From B18-G4 sp032250805 (lineage in GTDB: Bacteria; Bacteroidota; Bacteroidia; Bacteroidales; B18-G4): a stretch of 64,000 bases of DNA. The translations under genes were made by a program, and so were the position numbers. Below the pieces are notes generated by a model. It did no database searches. It was not told where the DNA came from and was given only the letters and a program-made list of their open reading frames with translations. Of the stretch, positions 44,548-55,946 are shown piece by piece (position 1 is the stretch's first letter; the number at the start of each line of letters is the position of its first letter). The DNA lies in contig JAVVEM010000001.1 in NCBI GenBank assembly GCA_032250805.1, positions 120,559 to 184,558 of the forward strand, given 5' to 3'.

Positions 44548-44886
44548 TTAGCCACCAGAGCGTTTTGCCTTGTAACCGTATTCCTGCAACAGCAACATGA
44601 TCTGTTCGCGCTTATCACCCTGTATGAAGATTTCGCCATCTTTAACACTTCCGCCAACACCACAGGCCGATTTTAATTTCCTGCCAAGGGCTTTCATATC
44701 ATCTTCGGAACCGACAAAGCCACGGATCAGCGTAAGTTTCTTATTGCCTTTCAGGCTTTGCACATGCACCCTGAGATCCTGTTCGGAAGGTGGAAGCGTT
44801 TGCTGTTCGCTGCCTTCGCCGAAATTATAATTGAAATCAGGATTCGTAGAATAAATGATGCCCGATGGGCGCTTTTTTGCTGACAT
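44548..44886 (-). CDS. Translation initiation factor SUI1/YciH-like protein
   Basis: The 112-residue protein has the eIF1/SUI1 fold in its C-terminal 80 residues: LRVHVQSLKGNKKLTLIRGFVGSEDDMKALGRKLKSACGVGGSVKDGEIFIQGDKREQIMLLL. Bacterial YciH can affect start-site choice in vitro, though a general role in the cell is not established. An N-terminal stretch of about 30 residues is variable and probably unstructured. It lies 11 bases downstream of the lipid-kinase gene. Confidence 0.9.
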   Translation of the reverse strand: MSAKKRPSGIIYSTNPDFNYNFGEGSEQQTLPPSEQDLRVHVQSLKGNKKLTLIRGFVGSEDDMKALGRKLKSACGVGGSVKDGEIFIQGDKREQIMLLLQEYGYKAKRSGG

Positions 44887-44897
44887 AAGTATATATT

Positions 44898-45785
44898 TTA
44901 TGGAACAACAACATTTAAGTTGGCGGGGATTAGCTGTATATTCAACTCTTTTCCCATCCTAACTGCCTCACCATCAATATTTACTGTTTTTCCCTTATTA
45001 CGCTTAACATAAATCCGGGCAGCCTGATATGTAGTAAGGTACCTTGAGCGGTTGATCCTGTGCTTCAGTACCAGCCTGAAAATGCCCGGGAAAGCACTCA
45101 GCGGAGGTTTTTGTACGATGCACACATCGATGAGCCCATCGGTAATGGAAGCTTCGGGTGCGATCATGGTATTGTAGCCGAACTGACCGGAGTTGGCAAA
45201 GCTGATAAAAAACGCCCGGGTACGGATCTCCCGGCCATCGAAGAACAATAAATATTTTTTCGGCCGATAGTTGAAATACTCTCTGAATACAAGTTGAGCA
45301 TATGTAATAAAACCCCTTCGGCGGTTTTGTGCAAACTGCCGCGCCACGCGGGCATCAAAACCAATCCCGGCGATGCTGACAAAAAATCTGTTGTTCACCT
45401 GGCAGGTGTCAATCCTTGAAATATGTTGCCTGTTAAAAAGCTTAAGTGCCTCATCCATCGATACCGGAATTCCCAGATGATGGGCAAGGCCGTTGCCTGA
45501 TCCCGAGGGAAGGATGCCCATCACGGCATCTGTTCCGCTGAGTACCGATGCCACCTCATTTACTGTTCCATCGCCCCCGGCAGCCAGAAAATACTTCACT
45601 CCCGCACGTAAGCCTTCGGCGGTTATCTCGCGGGCATGGCCGGCCTTATTGGTAATCACTATTTCGGGGATAAATACGTTGAGGTCCAGCATGCTGAATA
45701 TGTTGGCCCGGAGCCGCGACAGGCGGTGGTGCCTGACCCCTGATACAGGGTTTACAATAACGATCAACTTCTTTTTTGCTATCAT
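44898..45785 (-). CDS. Diacylglycerol/sphingoid-base kinase family lipid kinase
   Basis: The protein is a YegS/LCB5-type lipid kinase, which phosphorylates diacylglycerol or a sphingoid base at the membrane. From the ATG at 45785 it reads MIAKKKLIVIVNPVSG, then the nucleotide-binding GGDGTVNEVASVL, the SGSGNGLAHHLG motif and the C-terminal VNIDGEAV. Upstream in-frame ATGs at 45806 and 45902 exist. A TAnnTTTG box at 45831-45824 rules out 45902 and makes 45785 or 45806 the real start. Sphingolipid synthesis is common in Bacteroidota, so a sphingoid-base role is possible. Confidence 0.88.
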   Translation of the reverse strand: MIAKKKLIVIVNPVSGVRHHRLSRLRANIFSMLDLNVFIPEIVITNKAGHAREITAEGLRAGVKYFLAAGGDGTVNEVASVLSGTDAVMGILPSGSGNGLAHHLGIPVSMDEALKLFNRQHISRIDTCQVNNRFFVSIAGIGFDARVARQFAQNRRRGFITYAQLVFREYFNYRPKKYLLFFDGREIRTRAFFISFANSGQFGYNTMIAPEASITDGLIDVCIVQKPPLSAFPGIFRLVLKHRINRSRYLTTYQAARIYVKRNKGKTVNIDGEAVRMGKELNIQLIPANLNVVVP

Positions 45786-46125
45786 CGGTTTGATCCGTTC
45801 AGCCATGAGACATTTCCGCCCGGCAAATGTAATCATTTCCAATTTAGCCGTATGCATGGCGCAAAATATCAAAATCCTGGATTTTAGCACTAAAAGCATC
45901 ATAATGAATTAATTACCGGATATTTTTCATATCCTGCAACATTTCTGCAGCATTAAACATAAAAAAAAGATGCAACCATTCCGTAATGATTACTGTCTTA
46001 TGCTAAAACCAGTCGTTCAGAAAAACAAGCAGCATGATGGTAAACTAAAGAAAATTTATCGTGCCGGTAAATAAATATTTTTATTTTTGCGTGTTAAGAA
46101 GGAAATATAAATCAAAAATTAAAAC
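45786..46125. other. Divergent intergenic region with two promoters
   Basis: This 340-base AT-rich stretch holds no convincing gene. It contains two divergent promoter boxes: TACATTTG on the minus strand (45831-45824) for the lipid kinase and TATTTTTG on the plus strand (46082-46089) for the PUR-alpha gene. No conserved RNA structure was noted between them. Confidence 0.6.
46082..46089 (+). promoter_or_regulatory. -7 promoter box of the PUR-alpha gene
   Basis: TATTTTTG matches TAnnTTTG, 36 bases before the ATG at 46126. Confidence 0.5.
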
Positions 46126-46506
46126 ATGGAAGAGCAAGAAAAGAAAGAAGTGACCAGGGAGGAGATCTATTCGAGAGTGATCCGGGCAGGTAAGAGAACT
46201 TATTTTTTTGATGTGAAGTCGACAAGGTCAGGGGAGTATTACCTGACAATAACCGAAAGCAAGAGGCGGTTTAACAATGACCAGGGCAAATTCTATTACG
46301 AAAAGCACAAGCTCTTTCTCTATAAGGAAGACTTTGAAAAATTCAGCAAGGGGCTTGAAGAGGTTATAGAATTTATCCAGACAGGCAAAATGGCTCCTGA
46401 ACCTGAGGTTGAAGAAACAGAAGAAAGCAGCACTTCTGAAACTTTAAAAACAGTTGAATTTGAAGACCTCGAAGATCCTGACGACACCAGCCAAGAAGAT
46501 ATATAA
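46126..46506 (+). CDS. DUF3276 / PUR-alpha family protein
   Basis: The 126-residue protein has one bacterial PUR domain of about 75 residues: YSRVIRAGKRTYFFDVKSTRSGEYYLTITESKRRF and KLFLYKEDFEKFSKGLEEVIEF. An acidic, disordered tail follows (about 90-126, rich in Glu and Asp). PUR domains bind single-stranded purine-rich nucleic acid as dimers. This gene is a typical, near-universal marker of Bacteroidota and Spirochaetes. An intrinsic terminator follows 20 bases after its stop. Confidence 0.92.
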   Translation: MEEQEKKEVTREEIYSRVIRAGKRTYFFDVKSTRSGEYYLTITESKRRFNNDQGKFYYEKHKLFLYKEDFEKFSKGLEEVIEFIQTGKMAPEPEVEETEESSTSETLKTVEFEDLEDPDDTSQEDI

Positions 46507-46525
46507 TCCATAGAAAATACTCCCG

Positions 46526-46554
46526 AAAGCTGTCTTTTGAGGCAGCTTTTTTTA
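46526..46554 (+). terminator. Intrinsic terminator after the PUR-alpha gene
   Basis: AAAGCTGTC pairs with GGCAGCTTT across TTTTGA with one G-T wobble and is followed by a T-rich tract. It separates the PUR gene from parAB. Confidence 0.8.
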
Positions 46555-46621
46555 TAGGCATAAATTAACATGCGTTGATAACTTAATTGGCGGCCGGGCA
46601 AAAAATAAAGTTTAATCTTCG

Positions 46622-46629
46622 TACTTTTG
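46622..46629 (+). promoter_or_regulatory. -7 promoter box of parAB
   Basis: TACTTTTG matches TAnnTTTG, 33 bases before the ATG at 46663. The upstream in-frame codon at 46627 lies within the box and is therefore excluded as a start. Confidence 0.55.
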
Positions 46630-46662
46630 TTTTCTTTAAACAAACCATCATCTTCAGTAAAC

Positions 46663-47478
46663 ATGGGAAAAGTAATCGCAATAGCGAATCAAAAAGGAGG
46701 GGTTGGCAAAACCACGACTGCCATAAATTTAGGAGCCAGCCTGTCGGTGCTTGAGCACAAAACACTTGTGGTTGACGGCGACCCTCAGGCCAATGCTACT
46801 TCAGGCCTCGGTTATGACCCCAAAAAGATACAATCGAGCATTTACGAGTGCATGATGGACGACCTGGAACCAGGCAAAGTGATCATGGAAACGAATACGC
46901 CTTTTCTTTCGCTTCTGCCCGCGCATATCGATCTTGTCGGGGCCGAAATTGAAATGATCAACCTGCCAAACAGGGAAAAGATGATGCGGAAAGTTATAAA
47001 CCAGGTGAGAGACGATTATGATTTTATTATCATCGACTGTTCGCCTTCGCTTGGCCTTATCACTGTGAATGCACTTACTGCTGCCGACTCCGTGATCATC
47101 CCTGTGCAATGCGAATACTTTGCCCTCGAAGGCCTTGGCAAATTGCTGAATACCATTAAGATTGTCCAGACCCGCTTAAATGAAAAACTTGACATTGAAG
47201 GCATACTGTTAACCATGTTCGATTCGCGCCTTCGCCTGTCGAGGCAAGTGGTTGAGGAAGTAAAAACACATTTTCAACAAATGGTTTTCGAAACCATCAT
47301 CAACCGGAATACCAAACTGGGCGAAGCCCCGAGCTTCGGCGAAACCATTATCATGCACGATGCCAACAGCGTGGGAGCTGTAAATTACCTGAACCTGGCC
47401 AGAGAGATGCTGCAAAAGTTCGGCATGACCTCGATCAATGAAGCTGACAAATATATCGATATCGCAGATGAAGACTAA
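46663..47478 (+). CDS. parA: Chromosome-partitioning ATPase ParA/Soj
   Basis: ParA is a Walker ATPase that binds DNA nonspecifically and moves ParB-bound origins. The 271-residue protein starts MGKVIAIANQKGGVGKTTTA, which contains the deviant Walker A motif KGGVGKTT, followed by DGDPQANATSG and DFIIIDCSPSLGL. It lacks an N-terminal HTH, so it is the chromosomal (Soj) type. The start at 46663 matches the family and the promoter. It overlaps parB by 11 bases. Confidence 0.95.
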   Translation: MGKVIAIANQKGGVGKTTTAINLGASLSVLEHKTLVVDGDPQANATSGLGYDPKKIQSSIYECMMDDLEPGKVIMETNTPFLSLLPAHIDLVGAEIEMINLPNREKMMRKVINQVRDDYDFIIIDCSPSLGLITVNALTAADSVIIPVQCEYFALEGLGKLLNTIKIVQTRLNEKLDIEGILLTMFDSRLRLSRQVVEEVKTHFQQMVFETIINRNTKLGEAPSFGETIIMHDANSVGAVNYLNLAREMLQKFGMTSINEADKYIDIADED

Positions 47479-48349
47479 GAAGAAAGCACTGGGAAGAGGC
47501 CTTGATGCCATCCTGCAAAGCCCCGAAACAGATATTACATCAAAAGATATATCCGGCAATTATGTTGTTGGAGCCATTGCAAATATTGATGTAAACAAGA
47601 TCGAAGCCAACCCTTTTCAACCGCGGAGCAGTTTCGATTCCGACCTGCTGCAGGAACTGGCAGGGTCGCTTAAAACACAGGGCATGATCCAACCCATTAC
47701 CGTGAGAAAACTGGGCTTCGAAAAATACCAGCTGATCTCGGGCGAACGCCGTCTGCGGGCCGCTATCCTGGCAGAGCTCAGCGAGGTGCCCTGCTACATA
47801 CGGGTAGCCAATGATGAACAAATGCTGGAGATGGCCCTGATCGAGAATATTCACCGCAAAGACCTGAATGCCATTGAAATTGCGATCAGCTATCAGCGTC
47901 TTATCGAAGAATGCAAACTCACACACGAAAAATTAAGCGACAGGATAAGCAAAAACCGCTCAACCATCACCAATTATCTCAGGCTGCTAAAATTACCAGC
48001 CGAAGTTCAGCTCGCACTGCGCGACCAGGAGATCAGCATGGGGCATGCCAGGGCGATCATCAACATTGTCGATCCAGAAAAACAACTCAGCATCCTCCGA
48101 AAAATCATCAGCCAGGACCTTTCAGTCAGGCAGGTGGAAGAACTGGTGCGAAAAATTAATTCCGGCACAGAGAAACCGAAAACTGAAGCTGCTGAATTGC
48201 CAGAACACTTTATCGACTCAGCACAACAGTTAAAAAGCAAACTGAATACGGGTGTCAGCATACGAAGGAATAATAATGGTAAAGGACAGATCGTTATCTC
48301 TTTTGAATCTGACCAGGATTTTAGTCGCATCCTCGGACTGATCGACTAA
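47468..48349 (+). CDS. parB: Chromosome-partitioning protein ParB/Spo0J
   Basis: ParB binds parS sites near the origin and acts as a CTP-dependent clamp. The 293-residue protein starts MKTKKKALGRGLDAIL, then has the CTP-binding ParB/Srx block (NPFQPRSSF, LISGERRLRAA, ALIENIHRKDLN) and an HTH region (LTHEKLSDRISKNRSTITNYLRLLKLP). The dimerisation domain is C-terminal. The ATG at 47468 is inside parA. No parS palindrome was seen in this window, so the origin may lie elsewhere. Confidence 0.95.
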   Translation: MKTKKKALGRGLDAILQSPETDITSKDISGNYVVGAIANIDVNKIEANPFQPRSSFDSDLLQELAGSLKTQGMIQPITVRKLGFEKYQLISGERRLRAAILAELSEVPCYIRVANDEQMLEMALIENIHRKDLNAIEIAISYQRLIEECKLTHEKLSDRISKNRSTITNYLRLLKLPAEVQLALRDQEISMGHARAIINIVDPEKQLSILRKIISQDLSVRQVEELVRKINSGTEKPKTEAAELPEHFIDSAQQLKSKLNTGVSIRRNNNGKGQIVISFESDQDFSRILGLID

Positions 48350-48366
48350 TGGCCCATTGATCTGAA

Positions 48367-48981
48367 ATGCCTGAACAAAAAATATTCCCCAAACAAAATG
48401 ATTTCGCCCGGCAATTTATTTTCCGGAAGATACCCCTCTTGCTTATTGCCACCATGTGTTTTCTGTTCATACCGCAGGCTGCTTTCACACAGGTAAAACC
48501 GCAAACCGATGAAACAGAGATTAAACCCCACTCCCCTACAAAAGCATCGGTCTATTCTGCCGTATTGCCGGGACTGGGGCAGGCCTACAATAAAAAGTAC
48601 TGGAAAATACCTATTGTGTATGCCGGCTTTGGGGTGATCACGTATTTTATTATCAGCAATTCGGCCGAATACAAAAAGTTTAAAGAAGCCTATAATTACG
48701 TAGCTTCAAGCGATTCGACCGGTATTGACAATGATTATGTGGGGAAATATGACGAACAGCAATTGCTCGACGGGAAAAATTTTTACAGAAGAAACATGGA
48801 GCTCAGCTATATTATCGGTGGCTTGTGGTATATCCTCAACATCATTGATGCCAGTGTTGATGCACATTTTTTCGACTATGACGTGAGCGAAGACCTGACC
48901 ATCGGCATCGACCCGGTAATGCACATCAGGCACGATGACCGCCGTGCAGTGTCGGGCATTAAACTAACATTGAAATTTTAA
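48367..48981 (+). CDS. DUF5683 domain membrane protein
   Basis: The 204-residue protein has a signal-anchor or signal peptide (about 20-42) and then KASVYSAVLPGLGQAYNKKYWKIPIVYAGFGVITYFI, the signature of DUF5683, a Bacteroidota membrane domain related to TM2-like modules. A second hydrophobic segment covers about 155-170. The ParAB-DUF5683-DapB-LepB gene order is conserved across the phylum. The function is not known. Confidence 0.85.
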   Translation: MPEQKIFPKQNDFARQFIFRKIPLLLIATMCFLFIPQAAFTQVKPQTDETEIKPHSPTKASVYSAVLPGLGQAYNKKYWKIPIVYAGFGVITYFIISNSAEYKKFKEAYNYVASSDSTGIDNDYVGKYDEQQLLDGKNFYRRNMELSYIIGGLWYILNIIDASVDAHFFDYDVSEDLTIGIDPVMHIRHDDRRAVSGIKLTLKF

Positions 48982-48991
48982 ACTTCTTATC

Positions 48992-49714
48992 GTGAACATT
49001 GTATTAATCGGTTACGGACGTATGGGAAAGGCTGTTGAGGAACTGGCCCTTCTGAGGGGGCACGTGGTCGCCGCCATTATCGACAATGAAGATGAATGGC
49101 ATAAGCAGCATAAAGGAATTAAAGAAGCCGGCATTGCCATAGAATTCAGTACTCCCGGAACTGCCGAAAAGAATATTTTGCGTTGCTTTGATGCCGGTCT
49201 TGCAGTGGTTTCGGGCACCACCGGATGGCACAAAGGATTTGATCGTATAAAAGATGTTTGCCTCAACAATGGCCATGCTTTATTTTATGCCAGCAATTTC
49301 AGCCTGGGCATGAACATTATGTTTGAGATCAACAGCAAGCTGGCCGGATTGATGGGAAAACAGGAAGGATACGGCATCCTGATCGAAGAGATCCATCATG
49401 CCGGCAAAAAAGATGCTCCGAGCGGCACGGCCATCAGCCTGGCCAATGAGATCATCAAATATCATCCACACAAAAATAAATGGGTAAACAAGCCTGCTGC
49501 CCACCCGGACGAGCTCGAAATAATTTCGGTAAGGATAAACCAGGTTCCGGGCACGCATTTCGTGCGCTACGATTCCGATATCGACAGCCTCGAGATCAGG
49601 CACACTGCCCATTCGCGCAAAGGCTTTGCACATGGTGCACTGCTGGCGGCAGAATGGCTTTATGGGAAAACAGGTTGCTTTGGCATGAAAGACCTTTTAT
49701 ACGAAAAGGAATAA
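48992..49714 (+). CDS. dapB: 4-hydroxy-tetrahydrodipicolinate reductase
   Basis: DapB makes tetrahydrodipicolinate with NAD(P)H for lysine and diaminopimelate. The 240-residue protein starts at a GTG (48992), MNIVLIGYGRMGKAVEEL, with the GYGRMG nucleotide site, the VVSGTTGW block, the catalytic EEIHHAGKKDAPSGTA and the C-terminal HTAHSRKGFAHGAL. It is about 30 residues shorter than E. coli DapB, as in other Bacteroidota. No ATG lies upstream in frame. Confidence 0.93.
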   Translation: MNIVLIGYGRMGKAVEELALLRGHVVAAIIDNEDEWHKQHKGIKEAGIAIEFSTPGTAEKNILRCFDAGLAVVSGTTGWHKGFDRIKDVCLNNGHALFYASNFSLGMNIMFEINSKLAGLMGKQEGYGILIEEIHHAGKKDAPSGTAISLANEIIKYHPHKNKWVNKPAAHPDELEIISVRINQVPGTHFVRYDSDIDSLEIRHTAHSRKGFAHGALLAAEWLYGKTGCFGMKDLLYEKE

Positions 49715-49794
49715 TTGCCTTTAACAATATTTAACACCGATTCGTTCAGAGGTATTGATTTTTACGTTTAATTTGATGAAAAATAAAATCTGAT

Positions 49795-51315
49795 ATGAGT
49801 GGATATGTAATTGTAACGATCATATTTCTGATCCTTTCCGTGGCAGGTTTATGGAAGATATTTGAAAAGGCAGGCGAAGCCGGATGGAAAGCCGTTGTTC
49901 CTTTTCTTAATTTTTACATCTGGCTGAAGATCATTAAAAAACCGCTCTGGTGGTACATCTTCATCCTGATGCCTTTTGTGAATGTTTTTGTTATCCTGCT
50001 GATGGTTGTTGAAATACTGAAATGCTTCGGCAAAGAAAGTATCGGAGCCCAGGCACTTGGCGTGATCTTCCCCTTTTTATATCTCCCCTATCTGGGATTT
50101 TCGCCCGTTGAAGTATATGTCGATCCTGAGAAACGCGAAAAAATCAAAAAGGGTGCCGTTCGCGAATGGATTGATGCCATCATTTTTGCTGTGGTTGCCG
50201 CCACCATCATACGCACCTTTTTTATCGAAGCATATACCATTCCAACATCTTCGATGGAAGGATCGCTGCTGCGGGGCGATTTCCTCTTTGTAAGCAAGGT
50301 AAGCTACGGGCCACGGGTGCCCATGACACCCCTGTCATTTCCCTTTGTACATCACACCCTGCCCCTCAGCACAACAACAAAATCCTATCTCGAATGGATC
50401 AGGCTTCCGTATTACCGTTATCCCGGATTTACGGATATCGAGCGTTACGATGCCGTGGTCTTCAACTATCCCGACGGAGACACCCTGTCGACTGTTTATC
50501 AGAGCAATGAAAGCTATTACAGCCTGGTTCGGCATTACGGCAGAAGGGAAGTATGGAATAACAAAAGAAAATACGGGGATATCATTTCCAGGCCTGTCGA
50601 TAAGCGCGAAAATTATATTAAACGCTGCGTCGGACTTCCCGGCGACACCCTGCAGATCATCGATCAGCAAGTATTTATCAATGGACGTGCACTGACAAAC
50701 CCAAAATATGCGCAGTACAGCTACCAGGTGATCACCGACGGCTCGCGGCTCAGCGACCGCCTCATCGATAAGCTGGGAATACATGAAGTGGTGCAATCAG
50801 GCAACCCGAAAGTATCCTACCTCTACATGAATGATGAATCAGCCGAAAAACTTGAAGAAACACCCATCGTAAGATCGGTTACCAGACTCAAGCATCCGGC
50901 CAGCAACCCCGACGATGCAAAGCGGATCTTTCCCTACAATCAACAATATGGCTGGAGTGTCGATAATTTTGGTCCGTTATATATTCCGGAAGCCGGTGCA
51001 ACAGTAGACATCAATCCTGAAAATATCGACCTTTTCAGGAGGGTGATCCATGCCTATGAAGGGCACGACCTGAAAGTTGAGGATGGGAAAATTTATATTG
51101 ATGGCGAAGAAAGAGATACCTATACCTTTGAAATGGATTATTACTTTATGATGGGTGATAACCGCCACAACTCTGCCGACTCGCGTTACTGGGGCTTTGT
51201 TCCACAGGACCATATCGTTGGCAAAGCCGTTTTTGTCTGGCTTTCACTCGATCCCGGAAAATCATGGTTCAATGGCAAGATCAGGTGGGATAAACTCTTC
51301 AGACTTGTAAAATAA
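49795..51315 (+). CDS. lepB: Signal peptidase I (large Bacteroidota form)
   Basis: LepB removes signal peptides at the outer face of the inner membrane. The 506-residue protein begins with three membrane segments of DUF5684 type (about 1-120). The peptidase domain follows, with the catalytic serine in TIPTSSMEGSLLRGD (about residue 155) and the lysine in NYIKRCVGLPGD, then the box E sequence GDNRHNSADSRYWGFVP. A long insertion between the serine and lysine boxes is typical in this phylum. It is the last gene of the conserved parAB cluster. Confidence 0.92.
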   Translation: MSGYVIVTIIFLILSVAGLWKIFEKAGEAGWKAVVPFLNFYIWLKIIKKPLWWYIFILMPFVNVFVILLMVVEILKCFGKESIGAQALGVIFPFLYLPYLGFSPVEVYVDPEKREKIKKGAVREWIDAIIFAVVAATIIRTFFIEAYTIPTSSMEGSLLRGDFLFVSKVSYGPRVPMTPLSFPFVHHTLPLSTTTKSYLEWIRLPYYRYPGFTDIERYDAVVFNYPDGDTLSTVYQSNESYYSLVRHYGRREVWNNKRKYGDIISRPVDKRENYIKRCVGLPGDTLQIIDQQVFINGRALTNPKYAQYSYQVITDGSRLSDRLIDKLGIHEVVQSGNPKVSYLYMNDESAEKLEETPIVRSVTRLKHPASNPDDAKRIFPYNQQYGWSVDNFGPLYIPEAGATVDINPENIDLFRRVIHAYEGHDLKVEDGKIYIDGEERDTYTFEMDYYFMMGDNRHNSADSRYWGFVPQDHIVGKAVFVWLSLDPGKSWFNGKIRWDKLFRLVK

Positions 51316-51355
51316 TATTATTTTTGAATACATATAAACCTTAACAACACACATG

Positions 51356-52036
51356 ATGAAAAATTTTCTGAAATTCATGATGGTCGCAGCGATCATCATG
51401 GGAATGTCGGCTGCAGTTACTGCAAAAGACTTTAAAGGCATTATCACCTATAAGATCTCATATCCGGGAACGGAGATGGATCCCTCCATGGAAGCCATGA
51501 TGCCCAAAATGGCCACAATGTCGATCCGCGACAATTTATACAAAATGGAAATCAGCATGGGACAGATGGGTTCACAGGTTCAGATCACCGATGCGGACAA
51601 TAAAACCGTTACTACCTGCATGAACATGATGGGACAAAAATTCTATTATGTTGAAACCCTCGAGGAGCTCAGAAAAGACAAAGCCGATCCCGAAAATGTC
51701 AAAGTTGAGATCACGGATGAAACCAAGGAAATTGCCGGCTATATGTGCACCAAAGCCATCGTTACGCATAATGACAATGGCGAGGAATTGAAATTCAGCA
51801 TTTTTTACACAGAAGAGATCGGCAACCCCGACATGAATTTCGATGATCCTCTTTTTGAAAAGATACCGGGTGCCATGCTCGAATTTGAGATTGAAACGGG
51901 CAGGGACCAGCGAATGAAGATGGAAGCCATTTCGGTGAAAAAAACCAATATTCCTGATTCAGAATTTGAAGTGCCGGAAGGTTATGAGAAAAAAACCTCA
52001 GCCGAGATCAGGCAAATGTACGGTGGGGGTATGTAA
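51356..52036 (+). CDS. Exported DUF4412 protein
   Basis: The protein (226 aa) has a signal peptide (about 1-24, AAVTAKDF) and the DUF4412 beta-rich domain: FKGIITYKISYPG, then MGSQVQITDADNKTVTTCMNMMGQKFYYVETLEEL, and a VPEGYEK-like C-terminus typical of small exported GLPGLI-type proteins. It is rich in methionine (about 10%). Two adjacent ATGs (51353 and 51356) could start it. The function is unknown. A strong terminator follows. Confidence 0.78.
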   Translation: MKNFLKFMMVAAIIMGMSAAVTAKDFKGIITYKISYPGTEMDPSMEAMMPKMATMSIRDNLYKMEISMGQMGSQVQITDADNKTVTTCMNMMGQKFYYVETLEELRKDKADPENVKVEITDETKEIAGYMCTKAIVTHNDNGEELKFSIFYTEEIGNPDMNFDDPLFEKIPGAMLEFEIETGRDQRMKMEAISVKKTNIPDSEFEVPEGYEKKTSAEIRQMYGGGM

Positions 52037-52096
52037 TCAGCATATTTTCGTTTTCATGTTGAACTGAGTCAACCAGGTTCTTCGACACATATATTT

Positions 52097-52124
52097 AAGC
52101 CGGTAGTTTCACCGGCTTTTTTTT
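52097..52124 (+). terminator. Intrinsic terminator after the DUF4412 gene
   Basis: AAGCCGGT (52097-52104) pairs with ACCGGCTT (52111-52118) over a six-base loop, then a run of eight T. It is a textbook terminator that separates the gene from ftsK. Confidence 0.88.
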
Positions 52125-52125
52125 A

Positions 52126-52133
52126 TAACTTTG
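52126..52133 (+). promoter_or_regulatory. -7 promoter box of ftsK
   Basis: TAACTTTG matches TAnnTTTG just downstream of the terminator, 23 bases before the ATG at 52157. Confidence 0.55.
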
Positions 52134-52156
52134 CGCATGCAGCACAATACGAATAC

Positions 52157-54655
<2,499 letters not shown>

Positions 54656-54659
54656 GCAA

Positions 54660-55295
54660 ATGAAAAATACAATCATATTCGCAATCAGCATCTTCATTAC
54701 TTCCTTCCTGTACTCACAAACAAAGGATGGTGGAGAGATCATTGAAGAGATCACCACAAAAACACAGGCTTATAAATCAGTGGAATTTGAATTCACCTAT
54801 ACCTTCGAAGACCCGGTGAGTGGCGATGATGTAAGCGAAAAGGGCGTGCTGCTTATCAGCGGAGATAAATATATCCTGGATATTGAAGGCCAGAAAGTGA
54901 TCAGCGACGGACAAACACTCTGGACATATATCGACGATGCCTGGGAAGTACAGATCAATACCATTGAAGAGGATGATGAATCAATTACCCCATCCAAATT
55001 GCTTACAACCTACAACAAAGATTACAAGGCGAAAATCAGTAAGGAATACCGCAAAAACGATGTGAACTTCATGAAAATTGAGCTCAAACCGCAGGAAGGT
55101 AAAAAATGGGTGATGCTGGATGTGGTTGTAAATGCTGACAAAATGCAGATAGCTGAGATCACCATCCATGATAAGAATGGTGGAAAGATAGGCTATACTA
55201 TTGATAAGATCACTCCTGATGTTGAAGTAAGTGACGCCGACTTCGTATTCAATCCCGAAGATTACCCGGATGTGGAAGTCGTTGACATGCGCTGA
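54660..55295 (+). CDS. LolA-like outer-membrane lipoprotein carrier protein
   Basis: The 211-residue protein has a signal peptide (about 1-19, MKNTIIFAISIFITSFLYSQ). It then has a LolA/LppX-type fold: IIEEITTKTQAYKSVEFEFTYTF, KGVLLISGDKYILD, ISDGQTLWTYIDDAWEVQ, ending in DVEVSDADFVFNPEDYP. LolA carries lipoproteins across the periplasm. Bacteroidota have several copies and this one follows ftsK after five bases, an arrangement also seen in other bacteria. I chose the ATG at 54660 because it precedes a proper signal peptide, unlike the codon at 54630 inside ftsK. Confidence 0.85.
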   Translation: MKNTIIFAISIFITSFLYSQTKDGGEIIEEITTKTQAYKSVEFEFTYTFEDPVSGDDVSEKGVLLISGDKYILDIEGQKVISDGQTLWTYIDDAWEVQINTIEEDDESITPSKLLTTYNKDYKAKISKEYRKNDVNFMKIELKPQEGKKWVMLDVVVNADKMQIAEITIHDKNGGKIGYTIDKITPDVEVSDADFVFNPEDYPDVEVVDMR

Positions 55296-55369
55296 AAATT
55301 TGAGTTTCACAACTAAACCTTTTCCTGTTACCCGCATCAAATACGCAGAACCATAATACAGCGATATAC

Positions 55370-55915
55370 GTGCACACAGATGAAGAGGACATAATAAAGT
55401 TACTCAGGGATGATCATTCCTCTGAAGAAGGATTCCTTCTCCTGGTTAAAAAATACCAGCAACAACTTTACTGGAGTATCAGAAGATTGGTGCACGATCA
55501 TGATGATACCGAAGATGCACTTCAAAATACCTTTATTAAGGTTTGGAAAGGAATAAAGAAATTCAGGGGAGATTCACAACTCTATACATGGCTGTATCGT
55601 ATCGCTACAAACGAAGCCCTTAGCCTGTTGAAAAGAAGAAAACGTTTCCGGACACTTTCGTTCAACGACGCCCTGAAGGAGATGAACGTACTCAGCAATA
55701 ACGACCCCCTCTACGATGGCAATGCAATCGACAATAAGCTACAGGCTGCCATTATAAGTCTGCCCCCTAAACAAAGGATCGTCTTTAACATGAAATATTA
55801 TGATGATCTGAAATATGAGCAAATGTCGGAAATACTGGGCACCAGCACGGGTGCACTGAAGGCATCCTATCATCTTGCTGTAAAGAAAATCGAAAAACAT
55901 GTACTTACAGATTAA
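55370..55915 (+). CDS. ECF RNA polymerase sigma factor
   Basis: The 181-residue protein has sigma2 (LLVKKYQQQLYWSIRRLVHDHDDTEDALQNTFIKVWKGI) and sigma4 (AAIISLPPKQRIVFNMKYYDDLKYEQMSEILGTSTGALKASYHLAVKKIEKHV) domains, so it is an ECF sigma factor. It begins with GTG at 55370 and is followed by a membrane protein that may be its anti-sigma partner and by a small exported protein. The three genes form an envelope-stress-type unit. Confidence 0.92.
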   Translation: MHTDEEDIIKLLRDDHSSEEGFLLLVKKYQQQLYWSIRRLVHDHDDTEDALQNTFIKVWKGIKKFRGDSQLYTWLYRIATNEALSLLKRRKRFRTLSFNDALKEMNVLSNNDPLYDGNAIDNKLQAAIISLPPKQRIVFNMKYYDDLKYEQMSEILGTSTGALKASYHLAVKKIEKHVLTD

Positions 55916-55946
55916 ACCATTTATTGACAAGCATATCAAATAATAA

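Noticed and set aside
46663..48349. A parS site near parAB, as expected near an origin.
   Set aside because: No TGTTTCACGTGAAACA-like palindrome was seen in the window; several CACGTG cores occur but lack the flanking bases.
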